Origin: Icerya purchasi
Taxonomy: Eukaryota > Arthropoda > Insecta > Hemiptera > Monophlebidae
Length of the DNA stretch: 64,000 nt
Reading direction: 5' to 3'
NCBI GenBank assembly: GCA_039619475.1
Contig: CM077116.1
Span: 37,521,183-37,585,182 of the forward strand
Part shown: positions 38,647 through 51,260 of the stretch, one piece after another
Layout: each line of letters opens with the position of its first letter
Numbering within the stretch: position 1 is the stretch's first letter
The notes under the pieces: generated by a model
Told to the model about the DNA's origin: nothing
Seen by the model: only the letters and a program-made list of their open reading frames with translations
Databases searched by the model: none
Program-made: the position numbers and the translations under genes

Positions 38647-39966
38647 CACCCTGTCAAGAAAGTATCGGGAATTGTTAAATAAAACGAACAATTTTTAATT
38701 TTCATCCAAATTTATTTTGTCACCTTCAAAATAACATCCATTCGAAGCGATGCACATATGCCAACGCTTTTTCCACTCGGCAAAGCACTTCTGATAGGCG
38801 GTTTCCGGGATGGCCTTTAGCTCTCGCGTCGCATTCGTCTTGATGTCATCAATCGATTCGAAGCGCATTCCCCCGTAGCGGAAATTTGAGTTTTGAGAAT
38901 AGGAAGAAGTCGCAGGGTGCTAAATCTGGTGAATACGGCGGTTGTTCGATGATATTTACCGAGTGTTTGGCCAAAAACTCATTCACAATTATGGCTTTGT
39001 GAGACGGCGCATTATCGTGATGGAGAATCCAAGAATTGTCGACCCACAAATCGTTACGTTTACGACGGATAGCCTCTCTCAAACGTCTCAAAACACTTAA
39101 GTAAAACTCTTTGGTGACTGTCTGTCCGGCTGGCACATATTCATAGTGTACCACGCCTCGAATATCGAAGAAAACAATCAACATGATCTTCACTTTCGAT
39201 CGGCTTTGGCGAGGTTTTTTCGGCTTTGGCGCGCCAATTGGCCGCCATTCGGACGATTGCTGGTTCGTAAGCGTGTCGTACTCGTACACCCATGTCTCGT
39301 CACCAGTAATTATCTTTTCCAAGAAGGTAGGATCCAAATTGGCTCGATCCAGCATGTCTGCAGCTACCTGTTCTCGGTACTTTTTTTGAAAGAAATTCAG
39401 GTCTTTCGGAACAAGCCGAGCCGCAACGCGTTGCATACCCAATTTTTCGTGCACAATCGTACGTACGCTCTCGTGTGACATGCCCAATCCATGAGCCATC
39501 TCTCTCAAGCTCACATGACAATTTTCAGCAACGATTTCCTTGATTTTATCGACGTTATCATCGGTCACACTCGTTGAAGGCCGTCCAGAGCGAGGCATGT
39601 CTTCGACCGTCTCCCGACCATCCTTGAACGCTCTGTACCACTCGTAAACCCGCGTTTTTGATAAAGCAGATTCACCAAAAGCCTTCTGTAACATTTTCAG
39701 TGTATCGGCACAAGAAATTTCGTTCGAAACACAGAATTTAACACAAGTACGTTGTTCAATATTTTCACTCATTGTAAATCTTCGACAAAACACTTCAAGG
39801 TCGACTGATTTTAACAGCTGCTGTAAACACACTGGTTGACAGATCGCGCTAAAAATAGGCATCATAATACAAAACAGTTGTACCAACCTGGAAAAAAAAA
39901 ATTATCTGCCTAGCTATTACCCGGGAGATTTAAATTGACAATTCCCGATACTTTCTTGACAGGGTG
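38647..39966 (-). mobile_element. Nearly intact mariner element, 1320 bp, perfect 29-bp terminal inverted repeats
   Basis: The left end (38647-38675) starts CACCCTGTCAAGAAAGTATC and is the exact reverse complement of the right end (39938-39966), 29 of 29 bases. A TA dinucleotide flanks each side (38645-38646 and 39967-39968), the usual mariner target duplication, although the surrounding TA microsatellite makes it impossible to prove. A single transposase gene lies inside on the minus strand. Perfect ends and an almost open gene imply recent insertion. Confidence 0.95.
38695..39772 (-). pseudogene. mariner transposase (DD34D), single-base frameshift near the C terminus
   Basis: Cut-and-paste transposase that binds the element ends and excises and inserts DNA at TA in the nucleus. 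The ATG at 39770-39772 gives MSENIEQRTCVKFC, a normal mariner start; the open frame continues upstream only through non-ATG codons. Visible parts are the N-terminal helix-turn-helix region (residues 1-110, with MPRSGRPSTS at 59-68), the LVPKDL linker motif (120-125, the WVPHEL position), and the catalytic triad D158 (ITGDETW), D253 (HHDNAPSH) and D288 (YSPDLAPCDFF), with 34 residues between the last two (DD34D). The frame stops at 38849-38851 after 307 residues (NALRID). A run of five C on the plus strand (38870-38874) appears to hold one base too many: the next frame continues the family's C-terminal sequence to a TAA at 38695-38697. Either a true inactivating insertion or a sequencing error in a homopolymer. 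Confidence 0.93.
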
Positions 39967-39988
39967 TATATATATATATATATATATA
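39967..39988. repeat. (TA)n microsatellite, right flank of the mariner insertion
   Basis: About 11 TA units directly abutting the right mariner end, continuing into an ACACAC tract. Confidence 0.9.
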
Positions 39989-40129
39989 AATACACACACA
40001 TACCTCTATTGTATTGTATTGTAGAAAATTATATTAATAATTACGGCAAACTTGCGAACTCTATCGTAATTTACAATTATTTTATGTTTCGATAATATTA
40101 AATTTTTAATGTAATCATGTTTATAATGT

Positions 40130-40290
40130 AAGAAGACTGAAATGTATTGGAACTGCGATTATATTAAATATTCGAACTTAGTATATAAAAATGCGCATTT
40201 CTATAAAATTAAGAAGACCGATATGTATTGGAATTGCTATTATATTAAATATTCGAACGTTGTATATAAAAATGCGCATTTCTAAAAAAG
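40130..40290. repeat. Two-unit tandem duplication, 81-bp period
   Basis: AAGAAGACTGAAATGTATTG begins the first unit (40130) and AAGAAGACCGATATGTATTG the second (40211). Both carry ATATTAAATATTCGAAC and TATATAAAAATGCGCATTTC. A handful of substitutions separate the units. No coding capacity. Confidence 0.9.
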
Positions 40291-41677
40291 AATGAAAAGC
40301 GCTTTAGTGGTCAATTTTTTTTATAAAGACAAAATCAAAAATTTCTTGAACGGCCCGTCGATAATGAAAAGGGGGAAAGAACGAAAATATTTAATATTCG
40401 TTAACAACACCACTGAGTTTTCCTCACACATTTATAAGTTTCCTATTAATTGCAATCGCCATTTGTAAATGTATTCCAAGTGGTCGTTAAGTACTTAAAC
40501 AGTTAAAAAATAATTTCATGCAAAAATAGCCGAAAAATGAGTAATTATTGATTATTTGAAAAAGCCCTGTCAGAGGATGGCGTAACCTTTTTACACCAAT
40601 GATACGGCGGTGTGTGTTTAGGGGGGTGGGGGTGAATATCCGGTTTATATAACACCGAAAGAGTAATCGAAAAAATCATAATTTTTAATACAAGCGGTTT
40701 GAATTATTGTGTAAAATCCGAGCGGATTAGCTGCCGCGCCGAAATCAACTACGCCACGAAAAAAAAAAAGAATCTATTGATTAACCATTTAGAACCAACA
40801 CCGGGTATAATTGTTCAGTTAGCAAACCCGATTGATTAATTTAACAAGCTAAAGAAGGGTTTAGGGTTTGTTTTAGCATGTGCAATTTTTGGAAGAAGAT
40901 ATCTGCTCGAATGACGTTGTGCAGGAGTTGGGAAGAAATTAAGAGATATTTTAATTATAATTGTGAAAGACAGTGGGAGGAGGGGCGGTGTTACTCTGGC
41001 AGTGTGCGGAATTGTTTTCAACGAGAGTTGCACTCTACATGGTAGAGGGAGATTATGCATTGACAAAAACGTTTTGAAAGAAACTGTCAATTTTAATCGT
41101 AAATTATACGGCAGCCCTACAGGAGTTTTAAGGTGTTTCGATAGGTTAAACAATGCTGCATGCTGCTAATCGAAATGGGCAAGCAGATGATTCTCTTTGG
41201 CTTTGTAAGCGTACCAGTAAAAATAAAGTATCAACAACTTTTCGATGTAAAATATAAGACGAAACATATTATTTTGCTTACAAAGTAGTAAATATTCGAT
41301 GCGCGAAACCGAGAACATGGTGCAAACTTTCAGCAATGCAATAGAATGGGTCACGACGCTCGAAATCGAACATACAAATGGATGAGGAATGTGCAATTAG
41401 GATAATCATACATGCTTGTCAGGCCACACACGCACACAAACACGTACATGCACACGTTAAATATTTAGTTTTCTCAAAGATTTCAAACTGTTCATTGAAA
41501 AATTGTAAAGAGAAATTTACTTTTATTAGTCAAAATAACCGAAAAGTATTTTTATTTTTTAAACCAGCGAGAGTATTTAACCTCTTGCAAAGTCCTTACA
41601 GGCTCCGACGGTCCCACTGTGAAATCAGAGAAAAGGCTACAAAAAAGCGCAAACAATAAAGAAATTTACCAAATATC
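40291..41677. other. Non-coding AT-rich DNA, no gene seen
   Basis: Contains a short G-rich patch at 40620-40634. Open frames at 40836-41169 on both strands overlap and have no family signature. Confidence 0.35.
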
Positions 41678-42530
41678 CAGGGCCGAATTTAGGGTTTGTA
41701 GGCCCCTAGGTTGAACCTGTGGTGTTGCGGGTCCTATCTGTGGGTATGAAATACCAGTTGGTAAAAGGGGGGTCCGGGGGCCCTCGCCCGGAATTTCCTG
41801 CGAATATCGTATTTTAGAGCAATTTTCTAACTAAAAACCTAAAAAAAAAAACATTTGAAGTTGATTGTAGAAATATTACTACACAGTATTTAGAATTTAA
41901 TGAATTGATGAGATAAAAATGAAAAGAATGGAAAATCATTAAGATATTCAACACGATTTATTAATGTTGCTGTGACCAATTATATTAGAAAAAGAACATA
42001 AAGTTAAGATTAATGTCATTGTTTTTCTATCTATGTTTGTCAAATATGCAAAAAAAGTATTTCAATTTTAAAAATAACATATTGTAATTTAAAATAAACA
42101 TGTTAGGCAAATGCAAAATATATAAAAATGGAATGTAACAAATAGAAAATTTTACTTATATTTAATTCAAATATAATGCTTTCCAAAAAAAAATCAGACT
42201 TAAAAGGAAAGTGAAATGTTAAATTATTTGAAATAAAATGCATAGAAATGCATTGATAAAAAACTTAGTACAGTAGTCTTATACTGAATGCTGACTCGAC
42301 TCATGTCAGCTGTCCACAAGAGTTCAACTGAAATAGCCCACACAAAATATAATTGAGGCGACGTATTTTATGATTACAAGACAGCTCTCACCACAGTATT
42401 AAAAGAAAGACATTTTTATTTTAATCTATTCAAAATTAAAATGTTTGCATTTTTCTTTCTTTTTTTTTTTTTTTGTGCCGCGGGCCCATAGGCTGCAGCC
42501 TATATAGCCTATGCGTGCAAATACCATAAA
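41678..42530. mobile_element. Non-autonomous hAT-like DNA transposon (tentative)
   Basis: The left end starts CAGGGCCGAATTTAGGG and continues through TAGGCCCCTAGG; CAGGG-type ends are common in hAT elements. The right side has GGGCCCATAGGCTGCAGCCT followed by AGCCTATGCGTGCAAATACC, a GC-rich counterpart that resembles the opposite end of such repeats but lacks a clean CCCTG terminus. Possible 8-bp target duplications are CAAATATC (41670-41677) and CAAATACC (42518-42525), seven of eight matching, although the right one overlaps what might be decayed terminus. The roughly 600 bp between are AT-rich and non-coding. Confidence 0.5.
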
Positions 42531-45464
42531 AAAAACTTAATATTTTTTTCGGCGTGAATTCTCCCGCATAGCCATTAAACGGAAAGAAACTGTAAATTCT
42601 CTGACTAGAGCTCGTAAAGTGCTCAAGTTGAGACTTTCTAACAGTTTTCATCTGAGCCATGTTAAACTGGATTCGAACACTGGGTGGGGGCGTCTCTAAT
42701 GAGCGTGAAGCAAAAAGCCATATACATTTCTGCGGAAGGTAAGACAAATGAGAGTCTGCCTTCAATGAACTTCATCAGTTACCCAGCCAGAATTTAGTGT
42801 ACGAGTAGAATGGCAAAGCGATGAAAAAAAAAAACGATACATGAGAATGCCTCGTGGGCGAAATATACACTCATGAGTCATGTTGTCGCCCAAGGCAACT
42901 TAATCGGACCCACGTTTAGATGTTTTTGTGATAGTTATTAATAAAATAAAAATACTTTTACGATGTTTAAGAGCTTAAACGATCTGTAAAGAACAAATTA
43001 ACACGAAAAAATACACGCTTAGTTACACATAGCGCACAATTATCGCATAACCGATAGAGAGACCGGAAATTATCATTGCTTACACCTATACTCGTGCAGA
43101 GAGGATTGTGCTATTAGTCCGAACATTAGCAATAACTAATTACCCTCTTAGTCAGGTAATAATCACAATAACGATTGTTACTGATAATCGCTGATAACAC
43201 AGCACGCCGAGTGGTATTTATAACATAGATCAAAGAAAAATTCACGTTGATTAAGACGTGCAGTCTACTGATATAAATTTCGGTTATCGCACAATCGCGC
43301 GCGTCCACGGCTTCTAAATCATCTGTAATAAAGACACTGCGCAATACTTTTGTAAACATTGTCCGTGTTAAATTCTTTTAGTTCAATTAATTATTGGGTC
43401 TGGTTCTTTTTTTCTTTTTATTTGGCCTTGCATCAAATAGTCGCCGACTGTGTCGTACTTGAACGATAAGCCTCTTAGCGGTAATATTGATTTCTTAACA
43501 CCGACAAACTTGTCATCTTTCATCGGAATATTTTCGGAACATTCGCAATTTACTTCGTCGCTTACAATTTGTCAGAAAGATCGAATATCACTTCATTTTC
43601 GGTAAGGCTTTTTCTCAAGTCGGATTGTAGGCCTAACGCAAAACCTGTAAATTGTGCACCGAGGTTAGAAAAAAGAACGATTTACCAATTAGTTGCGGGA
43701 TTTTAATCATTATGAACAAAGGGCAGATTTGCGATAGACACGTTTTTGTTCTTTGTTTTTTTTTTTTTTTTTTGTTTTACTTCCTTATCGTGTAATATAT
43801 ATATATATATATATCTATCTATCGAATTAGTTCGATTACTATTCGTGTTATGTCTGTTGTAAAATAAATCCTAAATTAAAAATGTAGTTAATATCATTTT
43901 AAAACTTTAACGCTGAACAAAAATATAAATATCTACACACTAATGTGTACATTTTTTATATACATAGTTGTCATTTGCTTAAAAATCTACGAGGAAATAA
44001 TCGGGGTCGCGGTTTTATCACGTGTAAAATACATAACGAATTTATTAAAAAAGACTGAGGTAAAATCAAAAAAATTCATTTACGTTAGAATTCGAAAAAG
44101 GCAACATTTACACGAACAAAAAGTGTATAAGCGGCGCGGAGACTAAACACATCTGGTAAAACTCTTGTATGTGTCCTTTTATAGTAATTTACAAAAAGCT
44201 AGTGTGAGGTGATCGTGTCACATCTTGTAAATTTATCACATTTGCGCGCTGAATAACCAGTTAAAGAATCATTTCCGATTATCAGGTTCTTTTATCGACT
44301 GTACTTTTCGCCACTGTAAAAATATCTCCGTATACTTTCATGCCTTTCTGAATTCTTCGCAAGTTTCGTTTTACCACTCAAATAGCGCACTCCCGATTAA
44401 TACGCAATACACCCGCGAAAAAAATTATTTATTTTTATCCAACTTTGAACTTTGCGATAGTCTAAAATTACAACAATGTTGGCTATATTTTGCCTACAAA
44501 AAAGTTTCTTCCAGCTTTAGATATTTTAAAATGTGTTTTTTGGATTCTTCATCGCAACCAACCTACACACAAATATATTTCGTTGAGTTTTGTGCCAAAG
44601 ATTTTGCGGTGGGGGCATCGGGAATGTGTTTATTTTCTACGTTAAAGTATTTCTCGAATGTTTAATGTCGGCTGTCGAATTGTTAATGCGAATTTTTAGG
44701 TCGCTTTAAATTCTGCATTATACCTCTTTCTGTGACAATTTTTTTGTCCGGAGTGACGTATTTCTTAAAATTTATACACGCCTAATTTCAAGTTTATAAA
44801 TATATATTAAAAGAATGTATTTTAAATATTTCGTTTATCTCCCCCATCTTACGCGCATTATTATATGTGTACGATTGTTCTAAAAACGTTTAAGTAAAAA
44901 CTTACATATCGTGTCAACTTATCATTTGATCGGCGTCAAAAGTACCCTCCAGCACAAATGCATTGTAAAACGGTCTAAACTCATTTATCCGCATGCGCAA
45001 AATACAGCCGATACGGATACGTAGAATTTATTGTTTTTACAGTGTTGTAAGCTATTCGATGGCACAATAATCGATTATTTACTGATTGTAAAACCAGCTA
45101 CACTCGAAAGATAAATTTAATTGTCTGATGTGGCTTTGTATTTTTTTTTTTTTTTTTTTTTCATAATTTAGCACACTTTCGGCTTCATTTATTAGCGAAA
45201 TTGTACAATATGAGCAAAAATTGTGTGTATATGTAATTGAATTGTTCTAACAATTTTGATGAAATAATAGAGGTTGGTATTTAGGGGTTTAGATAAATTG
45301 ATTAGTGAAAGTCATATCGGCGAGGAATTTCTATGAAACGAGCAATTTTAAAAGGGATAGGCAACCCCGGTGTTTAATCATATTTTTAGGGTTTATTAAA
45401 GTGTTAAAACCGTGGTAAATAAATTTATTTATTTTTACCACAATGACTACAAATAGATAAAAGA

Positions 45465-45505
<41 letters not shown>

Positions 45506-46787
45506 ATCGTCACGAAATATATTTTTATTTACGCTTTACACAACGGATGCCAATTCTGAAATACGTAGCATGTGGCTATGTAGCTCATACAGACAAAAAA
45601 ATTTGTAGTAATATATCCGACTTATGTATATTTATTCATAACGATCTGAAGGTAAAGTTTGTACATAGCTGATTTAGAAGCGGCTATATCAACATACTAA
45701 TGTGGAGACGACTCCTCGACTGCTCGGCATGAAATTAGATATTAGGCGCCTTAAGCGTAACAAAGTACAAGATTATTATAAATAAAAATGTAAGGGATTT
45801 TTTAAAACCATTGGGTTAATAATTATTTTTCACTTGAATAACTGTAGTTACTTATTATTTAACACTCTGGTTAAGATTGTAACATTATTTAAATAAATAA
45901 ATAAATAAATAGAAAAAAATGTGTATTTATTGTAATATTTTTAAGTCAAGAATCGACGTGAAAATAATTGCGAAAAAATGTCATTTTCGTGTACACGTTA
46001 AATGTTTAACTATTGCTCGTGAAACTTATTAATCCATTGATTGTTTTGCAAGTTTAGATCCGAGCAGCAAAGAGTTTAACATATTATTAAATTGTTATTA
46101 AATGAGCAATTCTCTTATGCATGTATAATAACTGGGGGTCTTCGGAAATATGGCGATTTTGATCAAATTCACGAATTAGAGGGGGTTTTAAGGTTTTGAA
46201 AAATCGATTGTTGTTAATGATCAAATCTGTATTTAGGGTTTAATGAAAAATGTAACAATTTACCGTATGTTAAATAAGAAAATTGAAATTTCGCGTGAAA
46301 TAAATTTGTTCACGATATTTACACGCAGACTACTTTCAAAATTGAAAAATACAGTTTGGAACTTTAGTATTTATTTGCGTATTATTGTTATATTATTGTT
46401 ATATTTCTTAAAAATGTTCGTGAAATTCGTGAATGATGTATCCCCTTTGATAGATTTGTAAGCTTGATAGTCACCAGCTAGTTATAGAGATGAAGTGAAT
46501 AAGGAAAATCTTTAATCTTTATCTTTTTCTTCGTCATCATTTTTACGTTAATATCTCAGCGGAAGAAATCTTTAACCGGCGCGCGCTTGTTCACAGAGAT
46601 CAGTTCTCTTTTTTCCGGCGCGTTACTATAAAAAGAAATTTCCCCGATACTTAAAATGTTTCTCGGTTTTCGATTTCCGAAATGGTATTTTTCGCGAATT
46701 ACTTTCGGGATTTCGTTGCTCAAGCACCGAGTGTAACATTAAGAGGTGTAAATAAGGGCGTACGCCTTATTATGTGATTAATACAAT
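42531..46787. other. Non-coding AT-rich DNA, no gene seen
   Basis: Contains a (TA)n tract at 43797-43813, a T-run at 45139-45160, a (TA)n tract at 45468-45500 and an AAAT-rich patch at 45892-45910. No recognisable exon was found on either strand. Confidence 0.35.
45468..45500. repeat. (TA)n microsatellite
   Basis: About 16 uninterrupted TA dinucleotides. Confidence 0.95.
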
Positions 46788-46814
46788 GCGCGCGCGCGGG
46801 GGGGGGGGGGGGGG
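46788..46814. repeat. (GC)5 tract joined to a run of 17 G
   Basis: Five GC dinucleotides followed at once by 17 consecutive G. This is unusual in such AT-rich surroundings. The alternating part can in principle form Z-DNA and the G-run a quadruplex; whether it does is not shown by sequence. Confidence 0.9.
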
Positions 46815-48325
46815 TCGTTTATATAAAGGCGGAACCAGGAAAGTTCTGAAAATGAACTGGCATCAAACCATTAAAAAAAGGTGAAGATTAATGCACGCCT
46901 CTACTACTGTACCGACAGTGGTGGCGAGAAGTAACATAAAAACCTCCCGGGGCATTGCAATTTTTAAATAGCGTTCGCAACGTCACTTAAAAAGACAGCG
47001 ATTCTATTTTTAATATTTTTTCGATTACATTTCAAAAAATACAATTTACATATTTACAAATATTAAAACATCGCGTTATAAAATTTTCTGTATGCATTGT
47101 ACATTTTCATTGTGTTTAATGCCGAATTGGTCGATCCTCGAATAACTCCGAATTTCGTAACATTGTGTGCGTTCGCCATTTTTAAAAATATACTTTTAGT
47201 TGTTTTTTCGTTTTAATCATTATCAGCTGAAATTACGTAATACGAATAAGGGTTAAAGAGTGTAGGGGGTGCCTTTCGAAAAACAAGAACGCGAACTAGG
47301 AGCAACGCTTTGTTTTATGACCAGATGGAATATTCTACTTTAGGGCGTCAAATTGAGAACGGTAAAAATGTGTATGATAGTAGTACAGACAAGAAGCGCG
47401 AATGTGCGTGTGTGCGCTGAGTGGCACGACGAATCTGGCCGAAAATACCCGAACTTAATCGCAAGCAGATAAAGTAACCGTGAATGCGAGAATTTTTTAA
47501 ATTGCATTCTAAAAGTAGGCGAAGGTTTCCCGGCACGAAGTAACTTGAAAATTGCGCGCACCGACTTGATTGACCCCGTTTTCGCGAAGAATTAAATTAA
47601 AAACATAACGAATTAAAAACAAATTCTTCATAATGAAACTTAAATAAACTTGCTAACAAAAAAAAAAAAAAAAAACAAACTATAAATGAAACGGATACCG
47701 TCCGTGCCAATAAATTGATAATGGACATTTTTAAAAAACAGGAACAATTCCATCAAAAATGGCGATTAATTCGCTTTTTCGTTTTCCAACGAAAATGTAC
47801 AGTTTTAAATTTGCTGTTCTACTCTGATCCGATGGCGCATTTAAATACTTTATCCGAATTAAATTTTAAATTCGTCTCTTGCAATTTCGGTAATGTGTGT
47901 TTGATTAAATTTTTCACGATCGGTTCGAAGAGAAATTCATTCCGAAAAATTTTAACGAATTTTTATTGTAGCGTCTCAACTTTGTAGCAATCAGAAAATT
48001 GACTTTTGCATTTTTTTTATTCAACACTTTTTCCGTCATTAACGAATAGACGAATTCGCAGAATTTTAAAATGATCAACGTTAGTTTATATGTAAATGTA
48101 GATTCAAATGTAACGAATATTCCTAATGGCGCGCTGTTTACAAACGCATCATAAACGGTAACTTAACCTATACAGCATGTTGTCCATATTAGCACTTAAA
48201 AGTACACAGAAATATAAAATAATTTAAGAAAAAAACTAACCGAAAATACCCAGTTCAACGTTTAACAAAGAATCTTTTACCATTCTGTTTGTTAATTAAT
48301 TATAGAATATATATTAAGTTATAAC
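46815..48325. other. Non-coding AT-rich DNA, no gene seen
   Basis: No exon-like or repeat structure beyond homopolymer runs (A-run 47659-47675). Confidence 0.35.
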
Positions 48326-48498
48326 AAACAAATTTAAGTATAAAATGATTGCTTACTTAGAAACGTTTTCTCGGGTATAATCCCCATCATCGGCTAAATT
48401 CTGATCGCATATATTGAGTTGTGTTTTTAGTCGATGATGGGGGTTATACCCGAGAAAACGTTTCTAAGTAAGCAATCATTTTATACTTAAATTTGTTT
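48326..48498 (+). repeat. Long near-perfect hairpin: 73-bp arms, 27-base loop
   Basis: The left arm 48326-48398 and the right arm 48426-48498 are reverse complements at 71 of 73 positions, without gaps. In an RNA copied from this strand (plus-sense) both differing positions become G:U pairs (a U opposite G and a G opposite U), so the stem would be continuous; in a minus-sense RNA they would be A/C mismatches. The arm contains AGAAACGTTTTCTCGGGTAT and CCCATCATCG-type blocks shared with the weaker fold-back at 6815-6972. It may be a fold-back MITE, which would be the simplest reading, or a source of hairpin RNA. No open frame. Confidence 0.85.
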
Positions 48499-51218
48499 TA
48501 TTGTATTTGTATGTGTTTTTAACGTTTACTTCAAAACATTGAATAAGAATGCATCAAAAAGTGAAAAATAGTATATTGTAGAGCGATACACGCCGAGGGA
48601 AGAGCTATTAATTCATCGTCAATATATTAATACGCTTAATAATACTGAAAGGAACACTTATTAAACTAATACGACTGCGACGATACGTTTCGAAGATTTT
48701 TCATGATGGCGAAATATTGCAAACACCGAATATGATCATGATGAAAGTTTCGGAATGCTACGCCAGAATTATATGAATATTTTACTGTTCATTTCGCTAT
48801 TATTAATATCGTAAAATTGAGTGATGTCGACGATGAGTCTTACACCGTGCATCCGATTCAAATCGCAACCATTAAAAGATCATACTAAATGTTGTCCGAT
48901 GTTTTCAATACTTGACTCGTAGAAAACGAGTGTGTGTTGTTATACTGAATGCGGTTCGTTTTAATTTAAATTCAATGTTGACTGTAATTAAATCGCAATA
49001 TCACCGCTTTTAAGAGGTATATATTACTGCGAAACAACTTTTACAAAATAATTATTCTTTACAAATAATTTTTATATAGTAAATTTTGAAATTTGCATTT
49101 TTCTTTTTGGAAAAAAAAAATTTCGTATTTTATATATTTATTCCTCGGGACTTAATAATTAACAGCAAAAAGTTTTCTCATTATAAAATTTAAACATTAT
49201 GCGAACCGTCCCGATGTTGTCCTGCATTCACATATTAGCTTCATTTTTTTTGCTCAGTTTGGTACATCCTAAAATGTGGTAATCACCGTGAAAACGTTCT
49301 CCGGTGTGCGAGGAATATTTTGTGAACAGAAAATGGGTGCAATACATTTAAAATTAGCCACGAGTTCATGAAACCAGCGTGTTAGAAAATTCGAACAACG
49401 ACAGATAAATTACACAAACTAAACTAAGATTTTTCATAAGCATAAAAAACTCAGCCCTAAATCCGAAAAAAATATTTCACTTTTTTTTTTGTAATTCTCA
49501 AATGTGCCTTTACATAATGATTGTTATACATTTGTTTTCAGTTACGTTGCGTAAAGTTTAATAATTTAAATAGGTTAGATGCTAACAGAAATTGCAGCAG
49601 CTTGAAAAACTAACTGGAACAGAGCACATCTCTTCGTTAACTGGAATTAGTCGACTAGACTGACCATCTCGCAATTACTTACAACAATAGAAGGATAATA
49701 AGTCTCCGACTGGAAAGTAACGGTCGGTTGCGAGGCGCAAGAAATGTACGACGAAGATATTTGAACAAAACCCGTGCTCGATTAAGTATGTAAGGATTCA
49801 TACCAGTGATGCCTGCAATCAAAGGCTTTCCGCCCACGAATTTTTTTCTATTTAAATTTTGCAGATATATTGTTTCTGTTTTAAAAAAGGAAGGGGGGGG
49901 GGGACTAAGCGTAAGTAATTTTAGACGTCACAGTCTAAAATCCCGAATAATGAAAATAACGAATCGCTTTTTTTTTCTTTTTTCTGTATTTATTTCTTAT
50001 TCGGTGTAATGTCGAAGGAAAAAACAAAAAAAAAAACACATCTTTCACAGTTTACGTAATTTATTACAACACTTAATAAGCCTTTTACAACTTCGTCACC
50101 TCGCTTTTTTACGCGCGTCAATTATAAGAACTTGCTAAAACTACTTTTTATTTTTAATCATATATGTTTGACAAGGTCAAATGTCTCTTTAAATGAATTC
50201 GTCAAATGGAATAAGTTGATTATTAGCTCCCGTTAAAATTATCGTTACAGTTCCATTAGCGTATACCAAACAGTAATTCCCCTTCCCGAAAAAAAAAAAA
50301 ACAAAAAATAAACAAGAAAACCAAAAAAAAACAGAAGTTGGCCAGCCGGAATAAATTAATTAAAAGAAAAATGAGGCGAAACAAAGGCTCCGTTGCATGT
50401 CGAAAAACACTTTCGGATTTCTCTTAAAGAGTATAACTGTCATAAACTCGACACGACTTAAATATTTCTTCCCCAATCGAGGAGAATATAGTAAAACTAT
50501 TAAACAAAAATATTTAATAGCTTTTTTTTCTCCCTTTTTTCAGTTCACTTAAAATTGAACGGACGAGCAAAAATCGTCGCTACTTCAAATTTTAAAGTTT
50601 CGACAGGTTTTAGACGCCAAAAGAACTTGATGCTTTTATTTTTCATCATTCTTACGCAAGGATGAACTTTAAAAGTTAATTTACGTGTTATCGAACTCGA
50701 TTATAAAAAATTTCGCAAAATGGCGGAAAAACTCGGAAACTTCTGGCTTACTCTGTTTTTTGTTTTTCGTAAAATTAAATTTGAAAAAAAAAAAGAAAAG
50801 AAAAAGAGAACAAAAAGCAAAACAAAAACAATTTGCAGATTAGTAGAAAAAGCAATTTTGGTAAAAAAAAAAAAAAATCAATTGACGAAACGAGGTTGTC
50901 ATAATTCCGGTTCGAAGGAATTTCGGAAAATTGATAGAGAAATTGCTAAAACATCAAGTTGTCAAATAAAATTCCGGATTAAAAATGTCAAAGCAGCGGA
51001 GTAAACACGCCCCCAAAGTTTGCGGAAGGGTACCAGCGGTGCCCGAAATATGTCAATATTTACGTCAGCTATACTTATATTCAGTGTGATGCAGGGCCAG
51101 TAGTTGCTGGAAAAGAATCTTCTCTGCAATCGTAAAAATATCGAAGAGACGATTTACTCTAGGGTAAATGAGCTGGCATTGAAGGAGTATAACATGTTTT
51201 TCTATTTTGTTTTTAAAA

Positions 51219-51260
<42 letters not shown>

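Noticed and set aside
39773..39886. Upstream extension of the mariner transposase frame
   Set aside because: It opens at TTG and is not part of known mariner proteins; the ATG at 39770-39772 gives the usual start.
42655..42685. tRNA- or SINE-like B box (GTTCGAATCC on the minus strand)
   Set aside because: The A-box-like GGCTCAG lies on the wrong side of it, and no cloverleaf can be drawn.
49621..49695. Minus-strand TT/GTAAGT donor-like site near 49680
   Set aside because: No acceptor with matching phase and no receptor-like protein upstream.
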